Shown: positions 1 through 9,287 of the stretch, in pieces
Position numbering within the stretch: the first letter of the stretch is position 1
How the letters are laid out: each line of letters starts with the position of its first letter
Assembly: GCA_000424365.1 (NCBI GenBank)
Contig: AUJT01000004.1
Coordinates: 114,822 to 178,821 of the forward strand
Direction: 5' to 3'
Length of the DNA stretch: 64,000 nucleotides
Source: Lachnospiraceae bacterium NK4A144
GTDB taxonomy: Bacteria > Bacillota > Clostridia > Lachnospirales > Lachnospiraceae
Made by a program: the position numbers and the translations under genes
Notes under the pieces: model-generated
Told to the model about the DNA's origin: nothing
The model's database searches: none
The model's input: the letters and a program-made list of their open reading frames with translations, nothing else

Positions 1-60
1 GTATTCCATCTCAGAGATCAGTGTATCATCAAGATCAAAAATAACTGCCTTCGTACTCAT
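1..60 (-). CDS. HAD-family phosphatase, N-terminal fragment cut by the window edge
   Basis: Only the first 20 codons are in the window. They read MSTKAVIFDLDDTLISEMEY, and the DxDxT motif (FDLDDT) is the nucleophile motif I of the haloacid dehalogenase superfamily of phosphatases. The ATG at 60 lies inside the 3' end of the upstream ATP-grasp gene (26-nt overlap), so the two are probably translationally coupled and belong to the exopolysaccharide operon. The substrate cannot be told from this fragment; a sugar-phosphate or nucleotide-sugar intermediate would fit the operon. The HAD assignment is firm from motif I, the function is inference. Confidence 0.75.
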   Translation of the reverse strand, partial: MSTKAVIFDLDDTLISEMEY

Positions 61-1036
61 ACTCCCGCTCCATTTTTTCATTAAGCATGATACTCTGATC
101 AAATCGGAGGAATGTCAGATTATCTCTGAAATTCTCATTGTATGTAAGCTGTTCTCCTGAGAGAAGTCTGTAAAGATTCTCGCAGGAATCTGCACCTGCC
201 ATTATGGACATCGGCGCTCCTCCGCCAAATCGAGGATTGATCTCTATATATTCAATGCCTCTTTTTGTCTTCATACACTGAACTGTAATATGTCCGATCG
301 GCTTTAATTCCTGCATGAGACGTGTGACATCTTTCATGATTTCCTGATCACGTGTGATAACTCCCTTTGCGATCTCTCCGCTTCTGGTAGCTATACGTAT
401 CCTCGGCACCAGTGTTATAAGTTTTCCATCAAAATCAAGGAAAGCATCTATCGTGTACTCCGTGCCTTCCATAAACTCCTGCACGATCGGCTTATCAATA
501 AGTTTACGATATGTTGCCAGTTCTTCCTGATCATTTACCTTAAATGCATTTATGGATGAACTACCGTCAAGAGGTTTGATAAAGAGCGGGAATTTCAGGT
601 TTTCACTGTCATCAAGTTCTTCGTCCGTAAGCATATGCGGAACCTTGAAACCATGCTCCTCGAGAAATTTCTGGGTATTTTTCTTATCACGGCAGATGTT
701 TATGACACTTTCATCAGAAACCAGTACTTTTGCATTAGTCTCTTTTTCGATCCTACCCTTGTTTTCGGATAAAAGTCTTAACTCGGTGTCGATGGTCGGA
801 ACGATGAGCGATATATCCGCACGCTTGCATATATCAATAATGGAATCTATATACTTTACACCTTCTGAAATTCTCGGAACGATCTCCTTAATATCCGCAA
901 AGTAAAGCGCCGGAGCCAGTTCTGAGCAATCTGCAGCGACTATATTTCCTTTAATCCCAAGACGGTCTCTTGCATTCTTAAAGCAATTTATCAGTTCCAC
1001 CCTACGTCCGGCAGACAGAATCAAAACGTTGATCAT
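35..1036 (-). CDS. ATP-grasp enzyme, carbamoyl-phosphate-synthase-like
   Basis: This 333-residue protein has an N-terminal pre-ATP-grasp Rossmann segment (MINVLILSAGRRVELI), then an ATP-grasp fold: a lysine loop near residues 148-165 (FPLFIKPLDGSSS) and a metal-binding strand near 265-275 (YIEINPRFGGGAP). The family uses ATP to activate a carboxylate and join it to an amine or another nucleophile. Similar proteins sit in capsule and O-antigen clusters, where they may add an amino acid or acyl decoration to a sugar. The substrate here is unknown. The start ATG lies just after the stop of the sugar-transferase gene, with a GAGGAG site inside that gene's last codons. The 3' end overlaps the HAD gene by 26 nt. 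Confidence 0.8.
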   Translation of the reverse strand: MINVLILSAGRRVELINCFKNARDRLGIKGNIVAADCSELAPALYFADIKEIVPRISEGVKYIDSIIDICKRADISLIVPTIDTELRLLSENKGRIEKETNAKVLVSDESVINICRDKKNTQKFLEEHGFKVPHMLTDEELDDSENLKFPLFIKPLDGSSSINAFKVNDQEELATYRKLIDKPIVQEFMEGTEYTIDAFLDFDGKLITLVPRIRIATRSGEIAKGVITRDQEIMKDVTRLMQELKPIGHITVQCMKTKRGIEYIEINPRFGGGAPMSIMAGADSCENLYRLLSGEQLTYNENFRDNLTFLRFDQSIMLNEKMEREYEYEGSYF

Positions 1037-1042
1037 TTTACT

Positions 1043-1669
1043 TTATTCTCCTCTATGCTCCTCAGGCGTACCTGTGAAAAATTCCATGGTCGCTGATGTT
1101 TCGGAGTTTATTCCTTCTCTGTGAAAAACCTTCCCAACTGTCATGAGTATTATCTTTACATCCAGAAGAAATGACAGATTTCTCACATATTCTACATCAT
1201 ATTCAAATTTCTTTTCCCAGGTTATCGCATTTCGTCCGTTTACCTGAGCGAGTCCTGTAAGTCCCGGCAATACATCATGACGATGCTTTTGTTTCTCGTT
1301 ATAAAGGGGAAGATACTGTACGAGAAGCGGTCTGGGACCTACGACAGACATTTCACCCTTTAAGATATTGAATAATTCCGGGAGCTCATCAAGGGATGTA
1401 GCCCTGAGTTTTTTTCCGAAAGACGTGAGTCTGACTTCATCCGGCAGCAAATTTCCCTCCGCATCTCTTTCGTCAGTCATACTTCGAAATTTGCAAAGTC
1501 CGAATATCTTTCCGTTTAGTCCTGGACGCTGCTGCCTGAATATCACAGGACTTCCGAGCTTTACTCTGACTAGAAGAGCCGTGATAAGCAATACCGGAGA
1601 CAGACATATTATCGCCGTAAGCGACAATATGATGTCCAGAAGTCTTTTTATATATTTTCTATATAACAT
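1043..1669 (-). CDS. Polyprenyl-phosphate sugar-1-phosphate transferase, minimal PglC-like form
   Basis: This 208-residue protein has the compact bacterial sugar transferase domain (PF02397 type). One N-terminal membrane segment ([20 protein letters not shown]) is followed by [33 protein letters not shown] and [12 protein letters not shown] motifs. The family moves a sugar phosphate from a nucleotide sugar to undecaprenyl phosphate at the inner membrane face, the first step in building a repeat unit. It lacks the large N-terminal membrane domain of WbaP-like enzymes; the second such enzyme in the operon (10042-11442) has it. It follows the CapD/PglF-like dehydratase, and in Campylobacter-like systems PglF makes the precursor of the PglC substrate, so a diacetamido-sugar substrate is a reasonable inference. 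Confidence 0.88.
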   Translation of the reverse strand: MLYRKYIKRLLDIILSLTAIICLSPVLLITALLVRVKLGSPVIFRQQRPGLNGKIFGLCKFRSMTDERDAEGNLLPDEVRLTSFGKKLRATSLDELPELFNILKGEMSVVGPRPLLVQYLPLYNEKQKHRHDVLPGLTGLAQVNGRNAITWEKKFEYDVEYVRNLSFLLDVKIILMTVGKVFHREGINSETSATMEFFTGTPEEHRGE

Positions 1670-1708
1670 TCCTTTTCACCTTTCGGAAACGCATCGCAAG
1701 TGAATTTC

Positions 1709-3700
1709 TTAATCGTCCGAGTCAACCGGCTTATGATAATCCTTAAAATTATATGTCCGAAGCTTTTCGTCTTCTTCCACTGCCTCTGCCGCATCCTTAA
1801 AATCTGTATGAGTCTCACCGGGTATATATACTCCCGGAGTGTACTTATACGTAGGCACGAGTTCTCCGATCCACTTATGAACATCGAGTCTCTCGGAACG
1901 TGATGCGTTATCAAGGGCATGGAGCTTTTTATAGAAGCTCTCCTCATCAAATTCAATAGGTTTTCCGATATGGATGAGCTTATTCGGAGTATCCTGCATG
2001 CCTTCTTCTTTCATGAGCATCTCTTCGTAAAGCTTTTCTCCCGGACGTAATCCTGTGAACTTGATCTCAATATCTTCACCCGGTACATATCCTGATAAAC
2101 GGATAAGGTTACGGGCGAGATCAAGGATCTTTACCGGTTCTCCCATATCGAGGATAAAGATCTCTCCGCCCTTCGCATATGCGCCAGCCTGAAGTACCAG
2201 CGAAACCGCCTCAGGTATCGTCATGAAGTAACGGATGATCCTCGGATCTGTAACTGTTACCGGACCGCCCTCAGCTATCTGCTTTTTGAAAAGCGGTATT
2301 ACCGAACCGTTTGATCCTAGGACATTTCCGAAACGTACTGCAACAAACTCGGTCTTTCCTCTGTGGTTATAGGACTGCACGATCATCTCACAGATCCTCT
2401 TTGTGGCACCCATTACATTTGTGGGATTTACAGCCTTATCCGTGGAGATCATTACAAATTTATCTACATCATTATCTACCGCAGCCTGTGCCACTTTCCA
2501 GGTTCCCATGACGTTATTTTTGATAGCCTCGTTGGGGCTCACTTCCATGAGCGGAACATGCTTGTGCGCTGCCGCATGATATACGATATTCGGACGATAG
2601 GTCTTAAAGATATCATTTACACGCTTGGTATTACGTACAGAACCGATAAGCACCTTGAGATTAAGCTCAGGGAACTTTTCCGCAAGTTCCTGCTGAATGT
2701 CATACGCACTATTCTCATAGATATCAAGTATGATCAGCTGTTTCGGGTGGTGTGTCGCGATCTGTCTGCAAAGCTCAGAACCGATAGAACCGCCTCCACC
2801 CGTAACGAGTACGACCTTTCCCGTAACATAAGCCATGATGGAATTAAGATCTACCTGAATAGGCTCGCGCCCAAGGAGATCCACTACATCTACTTTCTTA
2901 AGCTGACTTACGCTTACTTCACCGTTAACCAGCTGATATATTCCCGGAAGTGTTTTCAGTTCACACTTTGTTTCCTTACATACGTCAAGGATCTCTTTCA
3001 TCTGCTGTCTCGCTGCACTCGGTATGGCAACGATGATCTCATCGATATCATACTGTGCCGCAGCCTCCAGAATATCCTCACGTCCGCCGACAACCTTTAC
3101 TCCATGGATATAATTTCCAATCTTCCCACGGTCATCATCTATAACACACATGACGCTCTTCTGGATATACTTGCTGGTATTCATCTCACGGATAAGCGAA
3201 TTACCTGCTTCTCCCGCTCCGATCACCATTACGTTCTTATTTCGTGCACTTTCTGTCCGCTTCTGCACAAAAGTTCTGAAAAGACGGTACGCAAAACGCG
3301 ATACAAGCACCAGCGCAGTTAACACGGAAGCATACTGAAAATAATAACTTCTCGGCATCGTGAAATGAAGGAAGATCATTCCCGCAGCCTGAAGCATGCT
3401 GGTAACGAGGCATGCCGATACGGCAGATGTCATCTCCGGTATGCCGGCATATGTCCATAAACTGGAATAAAGATGAAAAATATTAAATATAAAGATAGTC
3501 AATATGATGTTTATCGGAAGGAAGCGCCATATGTTTTCCTGCCACATATAACCGCCTGCCGTAGACATCATTTTGGCATATGAAAGATCGAATCTAAGTA
3601 AAATTCCAAGGGCACACGAAGCCATGACCGCAAGAACATCATAAGTGATAAGTCCCATGCGGCGGATCAGTAATTGTTTATTTTCAATAAGTTTTTTCAT
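1709..3700 (-). CDS. UDP-GlcNAc 4,6-dehydratase-like membrane protein (CapD/PglF type)
   Basis: This 663-residue protein has four N-terminal membrane segments (residues 15-135), a CoA-binding-like Rossmann region (about 155-270, VIGAGEAGNSLIREM) and a polysaccharide-biosynthesis SDR domain (about 295-580). The SDR NAD-binding loop is VTGGGGSIGSELCRQI. The active-site segment reads STDKAVNPTNVMGATKR, with methionine in place of the usual SDR tyrosine, as known for PglF/FlaA1-type dehydratases. The reaction expected of the family is UDP-GlcNAc to UDP-4-keto-6-deoxy-GlcNAc, leading to bacillosamine or FucNAc-type sugars. It is followed directly by the minimal sugar transferase. An acidic C-terminal tail (EAVEEDEKLRTYN) has no clear role. 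Confidence 0.88.
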   Translation of the reverse strand: MKKLIENKQLLIRRMGLITYDVLAVMASCALGILLRFDLSYAKMMSTAGGYMWQENIWRFLPINIILTIFIFNIFHLYSSLWTYAGIPEMTSAVSACLVTSMLQAAGMIFLHFTMPRSYYFQYASVLTALVLVSRFAYRLFRTFVQKRTESARNKNVMVIGAGEAGNSLIREMNTSKYIQKSVMCVIDDDRGKIGNYIHGVKVVGGREDILEAAAQYDIDEIIVAIPSAARQQMKEILDVCKETKCELKTLPGIYQLVNGEVSVSQLKKVDVVDLLGREPIQVDLNSIMAYVTGKVVLVTGGGGSIGSELCRQIATHHPKQLIILDIYENSAYDIQQELAEKFPELNLKVLIGSVRNTKRVNDIFKTYRPNIVYHAAAHKHVPLMEVSPNEAIKNNVMGTWKVAQAAVDNDVDKFVMISTDKAVNPTNVMGATKRICEMIVQSYNHRGKTEFVAVRFGNVLGSNGSVIPLFKKQIAEGGPVTVTDPRIIRYFMTIPEAVSLVLQAGAYAKGGEIFILDMGEPVKILDLARNLIRLSGYVPGEDIEIKFTGLRPGEKLYEEMLMKEEGMQDTPNKLIHIGKPIEFDEESFYKKLHALDNASRSERLDVHKWIGELVPTYKYTPGVYIPGETHTDFKDAAEAVEEDEKLRTYNFKDYHKPVDSDD

Positions 3701-3782
3701 GATTTATCTATCGTTTCCGGCTGTACCGAAGAGTTAATCTATTAATCCCATAATCCGAGTTATTATAGCAAATCCGTATATA

Positions 3783-4886
3783 TCAGTCAAAATCGCTATC
3801 CGCAATCAAAAGCAATGAGAAAAACACCACGCTGTAAGGCGGTACTATAAAGCAGTTCTCAAAAAATGATGCCATAAGAAGCGCAAAAACTCCCGAAAGA
3901 GCCAGTCTCCTGTCCGGATACCATGAGTAATTCTGTGTCTCATAATGAAACAACGCTCTGTACAAAAGCCATAAGAACAGCAGAAATACTATTATTCCAT
4001 GAACCGTCAATATATCAAAGAGTCCATTATGAACTTCAAATATAAAGAAACTTTTTAATTCATAAGACGATCCTACGCCTGTAAGAGGACGATGTATAAA
4101 AGCTTCCCACAGTTCTGACCAGATAGCTTCACGACCACTCAGCACGTCTTTATATAATATCTTTAACTGGAATCCCGTCCTTCCGATAGCTGCGTACAAC
4201 CCTGTAAACGCGATACTTCCGAGTGTGAACAACATTACTATCAGACGAAAAACATTTCTTTTTCCGGAAACTAACGGCAGCAGCAGCCAGACACCGCCGA
4301 ATACAAGGAGGGACACTATCATGGATCGCGCATGATAACAGATAAGCAGTAAACATGTAGCAGCAAAAAAGACTATCTGTACCCACTTAATGTAATCAAA
4401 CATAAAGTCATTTTTAATATATTCCAGAAAGACCACTCCCATTATGAAGAAAACGAGAAATGCCAGTCCAGCCATATTAAAGCCATAATCCCAACGTACG
4501 ATCGCATACCATGGGATCACCAGTAAAAACGCGCATCCGGAAATGATCCTCTTTGTTTTTTCAGAAATCTTCATCCACCCTGTAAGAAACAGTAAAAGCG
4601 TCATGCTCCATACGACCAGGACTGCTCCCTTATTTGAATGAAGTATGAAAAGATTTATAGCAGCTGCCACATCTGCCGCTATCATCACACAAAGATCTGT
4701 GAGACTGTCCTTTATATTTAAGTTCAGTAAAAATAATAATCCAAGTCCTGCGCACAGGATCAGCGTTCCATATGGTGAAACAGCCGCATAAAACGGCTGC
4801 CACAAAAATGATGATATATAAAACCACAGAAACAGCAACACAACCAGTATGTCCGTGGCTTTCTGCTTTTTTTCTTTAGTCAGCAT
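3783..4886 (-). CDS. O-antigen polymerase/ligase-like membrane protein (second Wzy-like)
   Basis: This 367-residue polytopic membrane protein has about ten hydrophobic segments and a periplasmic-type loop with GRTGFQLKILYKDVLSGREA and IHRPLTGVGSSYELKSFF. A GRE/W plus G(V/I)GS pattern of this kind recurs in Wzy/WaaL O-antigen polymerase and ligase families. The protein at 6339-7538 has the same loop (GGTGFNMKLPFFYKNIFSGR and FFGIGSGRKLRSFF), so the two are paralogues within one operon. The start overlaps the flippase stop by 11 nt, with AGAGG ahead of the ATG. A polymerase or chain-transfer role is inferred; which of the two polymerises the repeat unit cannot be told. Confidence 0.75.
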   Translation of the reverse strand: MLTKEKKQKATDILVVLLFLWFYISSFLWQPFYAAVSPYGTLILCAGLGLLFLLNLNIKDSLTDLCVMIAADVAAAINLFILHSNKGAVLVVWSMTLLLFLTGWMKISEKTKRIISGCAFLLVIPWYAIVRWDYGFNMAGLAFLVFFIMGVVFLEYIKNDFMFDYIKWVQIVFFAATCLLLICYHARSMIVSLLVFGGVWLLLPLVSGKRNVFRLIVMLFTLGSIAFTGLYAAIGRTGFQLKILYKDVLSGREAIWSELWEAFIHRPLTGVGSSYELKSFFIFEVHNGLFDILTVHGIIVFLLFLWLLYRALFHYETQNYSWYPDRRLALSGVFALLMASFFENCFIVPPYSVVFFSLLLIADSDFD

Positions 4887-6342
4887 TTTTCCTCTGCATC
4901 AGCTTTCTCAAGACAAGCATCGCCTCTCCCCTGAAAAGAAAGAGAAGCAACAACACTATTCCTGCATTCCACCAAAAATAGTTTTTCATATTAAAGATCA
5001 CGAGAAGCGATTCGATCATAAGCAGCATTATCGCCCATATATCACGTAAGATCTTTACTTCCAGCTTCACGTGCTTTCGCACAAACACAAAAGCAAGTGC
5101 GAACATCACAAAATAAGAGCAAAGAGTGGCAAGTGCGGCACCAAAAGTATTGAATCTCATAATACCGAAATAATTAAGGATTATATTTACGAGCGCGCCA
5201 ACACCTGTTGCACGCCCCATACTCTTTCCGTCACGAAATGCAAGTGCGATGGATCCGAGAAATCCCTCAAGGGCACCAAAGATCACGGAAACAAGAAGCG
5301 GCGGAACCAGTATCCAGGCCTCGTAAAAACCCTTCCTAAAGAGAAGCGCGGCAATTATCCTTAAAAGCCAGATTATCCCTGCGCATCCCATAAAGAGAAC
5401 TGCTTCATATGTACGGTACATTTCGGAGAAAAACTTTTCTCTGTCCGCACCCTTATACTCCTTAACAGCCGACATCTGCCACGCCTGAGCAAATATCCTC
5501 TGAACAGTCTGCAGTATCGCGGGTATCTTGTACGCAGCGCCATAAAGACCGTTCTGCGATGCTCCGAGCATCAAAATTATGTAATAACGGTCAATAGCAT
5601 TATTTACCCAGCTGGCAGTTGAGTAAAGAAGCATTGATGAACCGTAAGTCGTGACCTCATTTTCAAGACAGTCCGCACCTGCTCCGGCTTTTTCTCTTTG
5701 GATCGCCTGCTTTATACCGGACTTTCCATCAATTAAGAGAAACATTATCAGGAAAGACCCCAAAAATGCTATCATCTGCGCCAACAGATATCCGAGAAGC
5801 CCCATCGAAATCACAAGCAGGAAGAACAGATTTGACATTATAACAAGCAGCGTACATGATACGCTTCCTGTGATCATTATCTGAACCTGCTCTGTCCCCT
5901 GACAATAGAGAAGCATAAACTCATAGAAACTGTCACAAATATACAGCACAGCAAAAAGAATGAGTAATAGCGGCATGTTTCTGCCTGCCATAAATCCCGG
6001 TCTCGGCAGTCCTGTATAGAGATATGCCGCCAGCAGCAATGATATTCCGGCTGTTATAAGGACCGAGCGAATTACCTTTTTTAATCCATAAAGAAGTATC
6101 CTGTCCCGATCCTTCACATGGTCAAGACCGAATCTAAGGGCTGCCTCTCCCGCATTTACTGATAAAAGCGGCACCAACAGCAGCAGCGTCGTCTGCATGA
6201 CATCCGCCACACCGTATTCTGCTTCCGTAAGAACTGATGTGTAAAAAGGAACCAGACAGAATACCAGAACCTTAGATACAAAGGAACTCACCGTAAATAG
6301 TGCCATATTATGAAAAAGATACCGGTATTTTCCCTCTTTCAT
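4876..6342 (-). CDS. Wzx-like polysaccharide flippase (MOP/MATE-like superfamily)
   Basis: This 488-residue protein has about 14 predicted membrane segments. The N-terminus (NMALFTVSSFVSKVLVFCLVPFYTSVLTEAEYG) matches the polysaccharide-biosynthesis flippase family, whose members carry undecaprenyl-linked repeat units across the cytoplasmic membrane. The pattern YSTASWVNNAIDRYYIILMLG in the middle is also family-like. The start ATG overlaps the preceding stop as ATGA, showing tight coupling to the Wzy-like gene upstream. Only one flippase is seen in the operon although there are two initiating transferases and two polymerase-like proteins. Confidence 0.88.
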   Translation of the reverse strand: MKEGKYRYLFHNMALFTVSSFVSKVLVFCLVPFYTSVLTEAEYGVADVMQTTLLLLVPLLSVNAGEAALRFGLDHVKDRDRILLYGLKKVIRSVLITAGISLLLAAYLYTGLPRPGFMAGRNMPLLLILFAVLYICDSFYEFMLLYCQGTEQVQIMITGSVSCTLLVIMSNLFFLLVISMGLLGYLLAQMIAFLGSFLIMFLLIDGKSGIKQAIQREKAGAGADCLENEVTTYGSSMLLYSTASWVNNAIDRYYIILMLGASQNGLYGAAYKIPAILQTVQRIFAQAWQMSAVKEYKGADREKFFSEMYRTYEAVLFMGCAGIIWLLRIIAALLFRKGFYEAWILVPPLLVSVIFGALEGFLGSIALAFRDGKSMGRATGVGALVNIILNYFGIMRFNTFGAALATLCSYFVMFALAFVFVRKHVKLEVKILRDIWAIMLLMIESLLVIFNMKNYFWWNAGIVLLLLFLFRGEAMLVLRKLMQRKNAD

Positions 6343-7538
6343 CTCATCTTCTCCGGTAATTTATTCTTTACTCCGTTTCCTGCGATCATTTCTCCGTTAA
6401 AGATCACGCACAGAAGAAACAGCAGTAACGGTGCATAATCCGCCCACATGAGATCCATATCGATAAAAGACTCGATAAAGATCGCAAATAAAGCCGAGGC
6501 TGCACAGATCTTTTCATTGGCACCTTTTTGCAGAACAGACCTCATATCCTTTAATCTGCTCCATATGAGAATCATTGAACCCACAAATACCGTCAGCCCG
6601 TAAACTGCCAATATGTCATACATGGCATTATGGATATTATACTCAAAGAAACTCCTGAGCTTTCTTCCCGAACCTATTCCAAAAAAGATCTGTGTACGAA
6701 GGATCTCCCATACCTCATACCATATCTGTTCGCGTCCCGAAAAGATATTTTTGTAGAAGAAAGGAAGTTTCATATTGAATCCGGTTCCACCAAGGACCAC
6801 ATATACTGCTACAAAAAGGAGTGATCCAAGTGTAGAAAACAGTACCAGTGATGTATATGCCCACTTTCTCTTAGCTATAAATCTCATACCCACATAGAAG
6901 AAAAAGAGAAACAGGAAAAGTGCGAGAAATGCCCCTCTCGCAAGATGCCAGAGGACCAGAGTCACTACACGGATAACGGAGATAACGATAAAAAATCCGT
7001 ATATTTCTTTCCTTGATGTAAGAAACGTAAGCAATATCATTGCCCCGAAAAATGTAAATACCGTAACCGTGGCACCTGTATTTGAATTATACGAAAATGC
7101 CCTGTCGTACAGAAACCATGATATAAACATCACGAGAAAGAAAACTCCCGAGACCTTTTTCTGGAGTTCCGTGAACTTTATATGAGGCGCAAGATACCAG
7201 ATCAGTAAAAAGTCCGCTATTATCAGGAAACATCCCTTATTTGAACCTATTATAAAAAGATTCAAAAGCGCTATCACGAGTGTCGCCCCCATAACCCACA
7301 GCATCCTGTCACCTGTTTTGAGCGCCTTTATCAGATTTACGTTATTAAAGAAAAGCAGCGCTAATGCCGCAAATACTATGCTCGTATTATATATTTCCGT
7401 TACATGATAAAAACCTGGAAATGTCCAGGTTCCGGCATAAAAAACCATTAGGATAACAAGTGCCGCCCAGTTCAGGATCGTCTGCCTGAGCGAAGGCGCA
7501 AAACGATTCTCTGAAGCTCCTGTGCTCTGCTGTTCCAT
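6339..7538 (-). CDS. O-antigen polymerase-like membrane protein (first Wzy-like)
   Basis: This 399-residue polytopic protein has about eleven hydrophobic segments and a large external loop (LGGTGFNMKLPFFYKNIFSGREQIWYEVWEILRTQIFFGIGSGRK, residues about 255-300) of the Wzy/O-antigen ligase type. The start at 7538 lies 67 nt inside the glycosyltransferase gene upstream, which is long for an overlap. A clear AAGGAG eight nucleotides before the ATG supports it. The 3' end couples to the flippase through ATGA. It is a paralogue of the protein at 3783-4886. Confidence 0.78.
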   Translation of the reverse strand: MEQQSTGASENRFAPSLRQTILNWAALVILMVFYAGTWTFPGFYHVTEIYNTSIVFAALALLFFNNVNLIKALKTGDRMLWVMGATLVIALLNLFIIGSNKGCFLIIADFLLIWYLAPHIKFTELQKKVSGVFFLVMFISWFLYDRAFSYNSNTGATVTVFTFFGAMILLTFLTSRKEIYGFFIVISVIRVVTLVLWHLARGAFLALFLFLFFFYVGMRFIAKRKWAYTSLVLFSTLGSLLFVAVYVVLGGTGFNMKLPFFYKNIFSGREQIWYEVWEILRTQIFFGIGSGRKLRSFFEYNIHNAMYDILAVYGLTVFVGSMILIWSRLKDMRSVLQKGANEKICAASALFAIFIESFIDMDLMWADYAPLLLFLLCVIFNGEMIAGNGVKNKLPEKMR

Positions 7539-8491
7539 GAAGTTGACTCCTTATCTATTGCATTGATCAGGCGATCATGATTACCGTCTGTCAGAAGTTC
7601 TCGTATTTTCTCCGCGATTTCCATAGGATCATCGGGATCATGAATCAAATCTTTCTCCTCTATACCTGCCAGAACGGATAAAACTCCGCATCTGTCCGAC
7701 AGAAGAAGATCTTCTCCGGACAACAGCGCTTCGAGGGGCGCCAGTCCAAAGGTCTCAAAAATACTGTTTTGTATATAAATCGAATGTTTTCGGTATTCTG
7801 ACTGCATTTCTGCAGCTGTCAATCGTCCCAGATCATTTACAAAAGAAAAACGCCGGATTTCCGAAGAATCTGCGCCTTCTGCTCCTGCAACGGTCAATGA
7901 CATCTCCGGAAAACCGTTTTCCCGTAAATACGCTATTGCCTGCGCAATACGGACAATACGCTTCCTCGGCATTCCTCCGCCGACAGAAAGCACGGAAAAC
8001 TGTTTCCGTTCCTCGTCATTTTCTGACTTATCTGTACCAAACTGTTCCCAGCTTACTCCATTTGTAAGAAATGCTATTTTCCTGCGTTCCTCGGGATAAT
8101 ACTCTTTCAGCCAGTCTGCAAACTGCTCCGAAACCCCCAGTATCAGGTCTGCCATATCAAGCATCTTTCGCTCATCACGAGCCATCGCTTCATCCGGCAC
8201 TCTGTTTATCCTGTCTTCATATTCCACACATCCATGCATGAGATAAATACTTGGTATCTGAAATATTTTTGCGATCTTCATTCCAAGGAGATTTTGCCTT
8301 GAATATCCCGAAAATACCGCAGCATCTGCATCCGGCATCTTTCTCAGGATCTCAAGAGCGCGTTTCACCTTACCACGAGACGCAAGTGTCAATGTACCTG
8401 CCGGAAGTGCATTTTTAAGCGCTAGTGTGGCATTCGCAGGTCCAGTCCCGGAATAGTCATCGCCTATTAGAAATATTCTGTTCCTCTGCAT
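7472..8491 (-). CDS. Glycosyltransferase, GT4-like (GT-B fold)
   Basis: This 339-residue protein has an N-terminal Rossmann half (IFLIGDDYSGTGPANATLALKNAL) and a C-terminal half with FSVLSVGGGMPRKRIVRIAQAI, a glycine-rich nucleotide-sugar loop, and an EX7E-like segment (FETFGLAPLEALLSGEDLLLS) near residues 240-265. These are marks of retaining GT4 glycosyltransferases, which are soluble or peripheral and work at the inner membrane face. It probably adds one sugar to the lipid-linked repeat unit. The start at 8491 overlaps the preceding gene by 35 nt. Donor and acceptor are unknown. Confidence 0.82.
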   Translation of the reverse strand: MQRNRIFLIGDDYSGTGPANATLALKNALPAGTLTLASRGKVKRALEILRKMPDADAAVFSGYSRQNLLGMKIAKIFQIPSIYLMHGCVEYEDRINRVPDEAMARDERKMLDMADLILGVSEQFADWLKEYYPEERRKIAFLTNGVSWEQFGTDKSENDEERKQFSVLSVGGGMPRKRIVRIAQAIAYLRENGFPEMSLTVAGAEGADSSEIRRFSFVNDLGRLTAAEMQSEYRKHSIYIQNSIFETFGLAPLEALLSGEDLLLSDRCGVLSVLAGIEEKDLIHDPDDPMEIAEKIRELLTDGNHDRLINAIDKESTSWNSRAQELQRIVLRLRSGRRS

Positions 8492-9287
8492 ATTCCTTTT
8501 TACCTCTGAACATCCATCTGACCGCCTGCATCACAGAAACCTGCCCGCCAAACAACGCTTTTTTTCTCACTGCAAACTGGATACATAAAAGCGGCCAGAG
8601 TACTCTGCTCATTCTGTAATATCCCGCGCCGCGGTTTCTGAAAAAGATCCTGTCATAACCCTTAAACCATGTAGATTCATTAGGTATGAGTCCCGCTATC
8701 CTTTCCGGAATATAGGTGATCTTTAATCCATTCTTCAGGCAATCCCATAAAAAGATATTTTCCTCACCCATGGCATACTTCGCTCCGGCACCAAAGGCTT
8801 CATCAAGAACGATGTTTTTTTCTCTAAGTGATGATAAACGAAATGCTACCTCCGGAGAAAAGATCTTCATTGTTGACAGCCTGCCCATCTGTCTCTCCCT
8901 GTCAAATATCGGAGAATGACGCTCCGGTCTCTCTATAAAGAAAACCAGCAGGTCTGATTCAGGATGTCTCTTAAAGGCATCAAGTATCTTTTTCTGGTAA
9001 TCCTGAACATACTGTACATCATTATCACAGAAAATGCAGATTTCAGCGCCTTCTTCCTTAGCCACCCTAAGAGCTCTGTTCCTGCTCTTGCTAAGCCCTC
9101 TTTCAGGTACGGTTATCATCCTGATCTTCTGCATATCTGACTCTGTCATATTGTCGTCAGCATGATCACTCTGATTAATAATGACCACATCTCCGCTGAT
9201 ATTTAATTCACGAACGATACTGTCATCCTCAAGATTCATCGCAGAAAGCAATACCGTTAACTTGTTTTCAGTATTATTCGGGATCAT
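8457..9287 (-). CDS. Glycosyltransferase family 2-like (GT-A fold)
   Basis: This 276-residue product starts MIPNNTENKLTVLLSAMN. I chose the ATG at 9287 over a longer reading frame because it overlaps the upstream stop as ATGA and has GGGAAG ahead of it. Residues RGLSKSRNRALRVA and the metal-binding-like acidic motif ICIFCDNDVQY (DND instead of the usual DxD) fit a GT2-like family found in capsule clusters. A second conserved block is GAGAKYAMGEENIFLWDCLK. It probably transfers one sugar of the exopolysaccharide repeat unit; donor unknown. Confidence 0.78.
   Translation of the reverse strand: MIPNNTENKLTVLLSAMNLEDDSIVRELNISGDVVIINQSDHADDNMTESDMQKIRMITVPERGLSKSRNRALRVAKEEGAEICIFCDNDVQYVQDYQKKILDAFKRHPESDLLVFFIERPERHSPIFDRERQMGRLSTMKIFSPEVAFRLSSLREKNIVLDEAFGAGAKYAMGEENIFLWDCLKNGLKITYIPERIAGLIPNESTWFKGYDRIFFRNRGAGYYRMSRVLWPLLCIQFAVRKKALFGGQVSVMQAVRWMFRGKKEYAEEQNISNRR

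Noticed and set aside
2363..3322. Long plus-strand reading frame opposite the CapD/PglF-like gene
   Set aside because: It lies wholly antisense to a gene with clear domain motifs, has no ribosome-binding site, and its composition is that of a complementary frame.
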